From contig CAMLKF010000025.1 of NCBI GenBank assembly GCA_946480575.1, positions 1-26,009 of the forward strand: a stretch of DNA of 26,009 nt, given 5' to 3'. Below, one piece after another: positions 21,472-26,009 of this stretch. Positions within the stretch are counted from its first letter, which is position 1, and every line of letters starts with the position of its first letter. The notes beneath the pieces were generated by a model. The model saw only the letters and a list, made by a program, of their open reading frames with translations. It was not told where the DNA came from and did not search any database. Origin of the DNA: an uncultured Nitrososphaera sp. (GTDB taxonomy: Archaea > Thermoproteota > Nitrososphaeria > Nitrososphaerales > Nitrososphaeraceae). The position numbers were made by a program, and so were the translations under genes.

Positions 21472-22047
21472 ATGACAACAATCGTAGGCATCAAGACCAA
21501 GGAAGGGGTCGTGCTAGGCTCTGACAAAAGGGCCAGCAAGGGCTTTTTCATTGGCTCAAAAATCACGCAAAAGATAGCCAAGATAGACGACACGCTCGCA
21601 GTTGCAATAGCGGGGCAGCTGTCTGACGCAGAATACCTCATCAAGGTGGCCAAGGCGGAGCGTAAGCTGATGGAGCTTCGGCGCGGCTTTCCGCTCACCG
21701 TAAAAGAGTCAGCGCGGCTCATTGCCAACCTTGCGTATTCGGGCATGAAGAACTACCAGCCCTACTTTGTTGAATTGCTGGTTGCAGGCATTGATCAGGA
21801 CGGCGGGCATGTCTACGCGGCAGACATGAGCGGCGCGATAACAAGCGAGGACTTTGCGTCTTCCGGCTCTGGCTCTCCTGTCGCATACGGCGTGCTAGAG
21901 AGCACGTACCACAAAGAGATCACGAACGAGGAGGCGAAGCAGGTTGCCGCCAAGGCAGTCGCGGCAGCGATGGAGCGTGACCCGGGCTCGGGCAACGGAA
22001 TCGACGTGCTCGTGATCCCGAACTTGGTAATGGAGGTCGCAAGGTAG
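21472..22047 (+). CDS. psmB: Proteasome beta subunit, active, without propeptide
   Basis: Catalytic subunit of the 20S proteasome. The protein begins M-TTIVGIKTKEGVVLGSDKR; removing the initiator Met exposes the nucleophile Thr1 directly, so no longer propeptide is processed. In mature numbering Asp17 and Lys33 (GSKITQK) are in place and SGSGSP with GNGID supplies the remaining active-site segment. 191 residues. Expression should depend on shared element C. The stop is immediately followed by the ATG of a divergent alpha-type gene, so the two are surely co-transcribed. A paralogous psmB elsewhere in the genome is likely but not visible. Confidence 0.93.
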   Translation: MTTIVGIKTKEGVVLGSDKRASKGFFIGSKITQKIAKIDDTLAVAIAGQLSDAEYLIKVAKAERKLMELRRGFPLTVKESARLIANLAYSGMKNYQPYFVELLVAGIDQDGGHVYAADMSGAITSEDFASSGSGSPVAYGVLESTYHKEITNEEAKQVAAKAVAAAMERDPGSGNGIDVLVIPNLVMEVAR

Positions 22048-22722
22048 ATGGCAGAAGCGGGAGGGAGCTACAGCAATATGGGAGGAAGGTACCCCTACTT
22101 TTACGGGCCTGAAGGCCGGCTCGTGCTGGTCGACAGCGCGCTTGAAGCCGTAAGCAGAGGCTCCACCACGATAGGCATCAGGACGCCGTCGTTTGCGCTG
22201 CTTGCAAGCCACATCAAACCTGTCAGGCCGCTGGTAGACCCGGCCGAAAAGATATTCGCAATCGACGGCCACGTGGGCGCCACCGGCTCCGGCTACATCG
22301 GCGACATACTGCAGCTGATAGAAGAGCTGAGGCTTGAGGCGCAAAAGCACCGGCTCAACTTTGAAAGCCCGATAGACATCGGCTCACTTGCAAAGCACCT
22401 CGGGTCGTTCCTGCACAACTACACGATATACGCCGTCAGGCCGCAGGCGGCTTCAGTGATAGTCGCAGGCGTCGACCAGACCGGCGTGCAGCTGTACCAG
22501 GTAGACCCAAGCGGCACATTCATGCGAGGGTCGGGCTTTGCAATAGGCCAGTCGGCTGATGTAGCACTTTCCGTGCTGCAGCAAGAGTACAGCGCCGACA
22601 TGAGCGTCGAGCAGGCTGTGGCGCTCAGCAACAAGGCTATAGAAAGGGCTCTGGGTGAGCGGCCTGTGATTGAAGTGGGAGTGGTCAGCGCGCAGGAGAA
22701 GCAGTTTCAGAAGCTGCGCTAG
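22048..22722 (+). CDS. Divergent proteasome alpha-type subunit
   Basis: 224 residues, zero-gap downstream of psmB. Alpha-family blocks are recognisable: GPEGRLVLVDSALEAVSRGSTTIGI (in classical alphas SPDGRLFQVEYA.EAV.RGSTT), DPAEKIFAIDGHVGATGSG, LRLEAQKHRLNFESPI, AAVRP-like YAVRPQAASVIVAGVD, and YQVDPSGTFM. It deviates in the N-terminal gate: the usual YDRAIT segment is replaced by a Gly/Tyr-rich stretch (YSNMGGRYPYFY), and QVEYA is LVDSA. There is no Thr nucleophile, consistent with alpha. It may form a special proteasome with the adjacent beta, with an altered gate or ATPase docking (inference). Confidence 0.82.
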   Translation: MAEAGGSYSNMGGRYPYFYGPEGRLVLVDSALEAVSRGSTTIGIRTPSFALLASHIKPVRPLVDPAEKIFAIDGHVGATGSGYIGDILQLIEELRLEAQKHRLNFESPIDIGSLAKHLGSFLHNYTIYAVRPQAASVIVAGVDQTGVQLYQVDPSGTFMRGSGFAIGQSADVALSVLQQEYSADMSVEQAVALSNKAIERALGERPVIEVGVVSAQEKQFQKLR

Positions 22723-22725
22723 CCA

Positions 22726-23103
22726 CTATTTTTTCTGCGCAGCCACTGTCGGCTTTAATCCTTCGGGGCGCTTCCACTTGTTGGCCCAGCGGGCAAGCTC
22801 CTTGATAATGACCTCGAGTTCCCTTGCCTGAGGAGTCATGCTGTACTCCACCCTGGGCGGCACCTCGGGGTAGATCTTTTTTGTCACAAGGCCCTCGCGC
22901 TCAAGCTCGAGCAGCCTTTCCGCAAGGACTGTGCTGCTAATGCCTGCAAGCGCCCTCTTTAGCTCGTTGAATCTGATGACTTCTTTTGTGCTCAGGTTCT
23001 TTATGATGTGAAGCGACCACCTCCTGCCAAGCACTTCCCAAACGTCTACAATTGCGCAGGTAGTAGTAGTACTGGCTTTGCCATCTGTCGGTTCTTCTTG
23101 CAT
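22726..23103 (-). CDS. HxlR-family winged-helix regulator with a single N-terminal Cys
   Basis: 125 residues from ATG at 23103. The open frame extends to 23187, but a CTTATTA box (complement of 23129-23135) lies 29 nt before 23103 and the family normally begins here. CAIVDVWEVLGRRWSLHIIK, FNELKRALAGISSTVLAERL, LEREGLVTKKIYPEVPPRVE and YSMTPQARELEVII are the canonical HxlR winged helix. Cys16 sits where redox-sensing members such as YodB have their reactive cysteine. Target unknown; convergent with the proteasome operon, 3 nt apart. It is a candidate regulator of the shared element because of its redox-type family (inference). Confidence 0.88.
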   Translation of the reverse strand: MQEEPTDGKASTTTTCAIVDVWEVLGRRWSLHIIKNLSTKEVIRFNELKRALAGISSTVLAERLLELEREGLVTKKIYPEVPPRVEYSMTPQARELEVIIKELARWANKWKRPEGLKPTVAAQKK

Positions 23104-23210
23104 ACCTAGTAGTAAATATGGACTTGCTAATAAGATTGCCTGCGCCATTGAGGTAATACAAGTAAATCTAGTTGCAGCAACTAACAACTGCCGGCAGACA
23201 TCTCACAGGG

Positions 23211-23642
23211 GTGGATTCTAGGCCGATATTGGCCTTGCTATTGTTGCTTGCAGGGTCGATGCTTTTGCTTGCCGCAAACGCACAATATGCATCGGCACAC
23301 AGAGTGACACTGGCGATCTGTTTGGCGACGGCATGTTTGAAGATTTGATAGTAAACGGCACGTATACGCCAATGAAAACATCGGGCTTGAAATGGACTAT
23401 TCTCCAGAGGCTGATCGGCCTTAACTGCAGCAAGTTCAGATTTTCACAAGAGTTTTCGGAGCTCTCCGTGATGTCAAGCCCATCTTTACCATTACCTCTG
23501 GCAGGAAGGACGGCATCGTCTTCATGATACTTCTGTCCGGCAACCTTGACGACGACACATTGGCCGCAGAATATACAGCGCGGACGACTACATGAAGTGC
23601 GACGAGCCAGTGATTGCCAAGATAAAGCAGGCGGGACGCTGA
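23211..23642 (+). pseudogene. Decayed secreted-protein gene
   Basis: GTG at 23211 opens a clear signal peptide: PILALLLLLAGSMLLLAANA followed by QYA. The frame soon fails, but adjacent frames continue with plausible protein: IGTQSDTGDLFGDGMFEDL with VNGTYTPMKTSGLKW (second frame), VFGALRDVKPIFTITSGRKD with GIVFMILLSGNLDDD (third frame), then IYSADDYMKCDEPVIAKIKQ ending at a TGA at 23640-23642. At least three frameshifts are needed, so this is a pseudogene. The original looks like an extracytoplasmic beta-rich domain; family not recognised. Confidence 0.6.
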
Positions 23643-23732
23643 CGCCATGAAGGCGATAAAGGTCATGATTGAATGCAAGTTTAATCTGGCTCAAGACGGA
23701 GAGGGGCTGGCATGATGAGCCGCGGGTAAGAC

Positions 23733-23740
23733 TTTTTAAT
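23733..23740 (+). promoter_or_regulatory. Box A of the XPB-Bax1 operon
   Basis: TTTTTAAT is centred 25 nt before the GTG at 23762. It makes that codon the likely start and the message leaderless. Confidence 0.55.
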
Positions 23741-23761
23741 GCTTTTTTGAGAAAAATATCA

Positions 23762-25252
23762 GTGCTCAAAGCGACGCTAACCTATGATAAAGGCACCATT
23801 GTCATCAGAGGTCTTGCTCATATTCCGTTTGCTACGCTAGACCCAAGGACAAACGTGCTGAGAGCACAGGCTCTTTATTACTCAAACATTATAGAATACA
23901 TGAAGCAGAGCGGCATCGAATACGATGATCATGTTTTTTCAGATATCATTGCATCATCTCCTCCTCCTGATCTTTATCATAATTACGATGACGATGACAA
24001 TAAGGGTAATTCTTCATCATCATTTTCATTAAGAGACTACCAGCAGAGGGCGCTTGACAACTGGACTCGCGCTGAAATGAGAGGGTGCGTCATTTTGCCA
24101 ACAGGCTCGGGCAAGACGCTTGTCGGCATCAAGGCGATAGAGAAGGCAAACGCTGCCTCTTTGATTGTCGTCCCGACTGTTGATCTGATGGATCAGTGGA
24201 CAGCCGTTCTTTCAAGGTATTTTTTTGCTGCCGGCACAAAGATTGGAAACATTGGCGGAGGAACTGACGACATCCAGCCAATTACCGTGTCGACGTATGA
24301 TTCAGCGTACATACGCGCGCCGCTGCTTGGCAACAAGTTTTTGCTGGTCGTATTTGATGAAGTGCACCACCTAGCGGCGCCCGGTTACAGGACGATAGCG
24401 GAGCAGATGGCAGCCCCCTTTCGCCTTGGACTTACGGCGACGATCGAGAGGGAAGACGAGCTCCACAGGGATCTGCCAAGGCTCGTGGGCGAGATTGTTT
24501 TTCAGGCGAGCCCCGACGAGCTTGCAAAGAGGAAGCACTTGGCGCAGTACGACATTGAAAGGAGAAAAGTCGAGCTCTTACCGGAAGAATTAGAAGAATA
24601 CAACCAGAACATGCGAGCATATCGACAACGCTTGAACTCGCTTGGAAGAATCACTAACAATTACCATATCTCACTTGAAAAGCTGATAATGATGTCTGGG
24701 AGAAACCCGATTGCAAGGGAAGCCCTGCTTGCAAGAAACAGGGCAATAAACATTGCGTTGAACAGCAGATCCAAGCTAGAAGAGCTGAAGGAGATCCTTG
24801 CAGAGAACAAAGGCAGCAAGACCATAATATTCACACAGCACAATAGCCTTGTCCACGAGATATCCGACAGGTTCCTTATACCGTTCATAACCCACAAAAC
24901 GAGCAAGGAAGAGAGGCAGGATGTTCTGAAAGGCTTCAGGGAAGGCAGGTACCTTGGCGTTGTCACCTCAAAGGTTCTGGACGAAGGTGTTGATGTGCCG
25001 GACGCAGAGCTTGGAGTAATTGTCAGTGGGACTGGAAGTGCAAGAGAGTTCATACAGAGACTTGGAAGGCTGCTAAGGCCCAAGCAAGGCAGCGACAGGA
25101 AAGCCAAGCTGATCGAGATTGTATCTTCAGAGACCAGAGAGGAAACGATTACAAGCGTAAAGAGAAGGAGGACATTGAAGACAGTGGCGATGTCACAACA
25201 AAATCATCAGCAGCAGCAGCAATATGGTAATGAAGAGAAGGAGGACATTTAG
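23762..25252 (+). CDS. XPB/Rad25-type DNA helicase
   Basis: Superfamily 2 3'-5' helicase of nucleotide-excision repair. 496 residues from GTG at 23762 (MLKATLTYDKGTIVIRG, the usual archaeal XPB beginning); an upstream open stretch to 23669 precedes the promoter and is rejected. Damage-recognition domain at about 1-60, an acidic/Ser linker (YHNYDDDDNKGNSSSS), Walker A LPTGSGKT at 113-120, DEVHH at about 199, GLTATIERED with the XPB RED motif at about 229, thumb region, TIIFTQHN, TSKVLDEGVDVPD, and QRLGRLLRP motif VI. The C-terminus is Gln-rich (QQNHQQQQQ). Bax1 follows after 8 nt; the two act together. Confidence 0.93.
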   Translation: MLKATLTYDKGTIVIRGLAHIPFATLDPRTNVLRAQALYYSNIIEYMKQSGIEYDDHVFSDIIASSPPPDLYHNYDDDDNKGNSSSSFSLRDYQQRALDNWTRAEMRGCVILPTGSGKTLVGIKAIEKANAASLIVVPTVDLMDQWTAVLSRYFFAAGTKIGNIGGGTDDIQPITVSTYDSAYIRAPLLGNKFLLVVFDEVHHLAAPGYRTIAEQMAAPFRLGLTATIEREDELHRDLPRLVGEIVFQASPDELAKRKHLAQYDIERRKVELLPEELEEYNQNMRAYRQRLNSLGRITNNYHISLEKLIMMSGRNPIAREALLARNRAINIALNSRSKLEELKEILAENKGSKTIIFTQHNSLVHEISDRFLIPFITHKTSKEERQDVLKGFREGRYLGVVTSKVLDEGVDVPDAELGVIVSGTGSAREFIQRLGRLLRPKQGSDRKAKLIEIVSSETREETITSVKRRRTLKTVAMSQQNHQQQQQYGNEEKEDI

Positions 25253-25260
25253 CAGTACGC

Positions 25261-26009
<749 letters not shown>

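Overview
The window looks like chromosomal DNA from an ammonia-oxidising archaeon of the Nitrososphaera type (Thaumarchaeota/Nitrososphaerota); this is inferred from content, not from a search. Archaeal markers are an Sm-like protein, archaeosine tRNA-guanine transglycosylase, TFB, a beta-CASP RNA nuclease of the aCPSF2 type, NadM, aSUI1/eIF1, paired proteasome subunits and an XPB-Bax1 pair. Many start codons lie about 25-30 nt downstream of an A/T-rich box A, so most transcripts should be leaderless or nearly so. GTG and TTG starts are common. I found no tRNA, rRNA, CRISPR array or intact mobile element.

Layout. 1-2671 is sparse: the 5' part of a membrane protein, a small possibly broken ORF, a C2H2 zinc-finger protein with a perfect palindrome at its promoter, and about 600 nt without a convincing gene. 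2672-5218 is an operon: Lsm protein, tgtA, endonuclease V. A 47-aa ORF, tfb, a ferredoxin and a small unknown gene follow on the minus strand. 7225-8847 holds two tandem paralogous methyltransferase-like genes, then aCPSF2 and a small four-cysteine protein. 10364-10848 contains two truncated, frameshifted gene remnants meeting tail to tail. cysS and a Rieske ferredoxin lie on the minus strand. 12765-16906 runs on the plus strand: membrane protein, S-adenosylhomocysteine hydrolase, metG, nadM and an unlisted 44-aa zinc ribbon.

17332-23103 is a proteostasis/redox block: pirin, NADPH-dependent FMN reductase, HtrA protease, eIF1, a winged-helix protein, a proteasome beta gene abutting a divergent alpha gene, and an HxlR-type regulator with one N-terminal cysteine. 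The most striking observation is a shared 38-bp element directly in front of three of these genes (18088, 18758, 21398). Its GACC and GGTC half-sites have identical spacing in all three copies and abut a TATA-like ATTWAT box. It suggests an undescribed regulon joining FMN reductase, HtrA and the proteasome pair.

The end holds a decayed secreted-protein gene, then XPB helicase and its nuclease partner Bax1, which runs off the window. Gene remnants at 10364, 10606, 21069 and 23211, and GAT trinucleotide runs inside genes, point to local gene decay and replication slippage.
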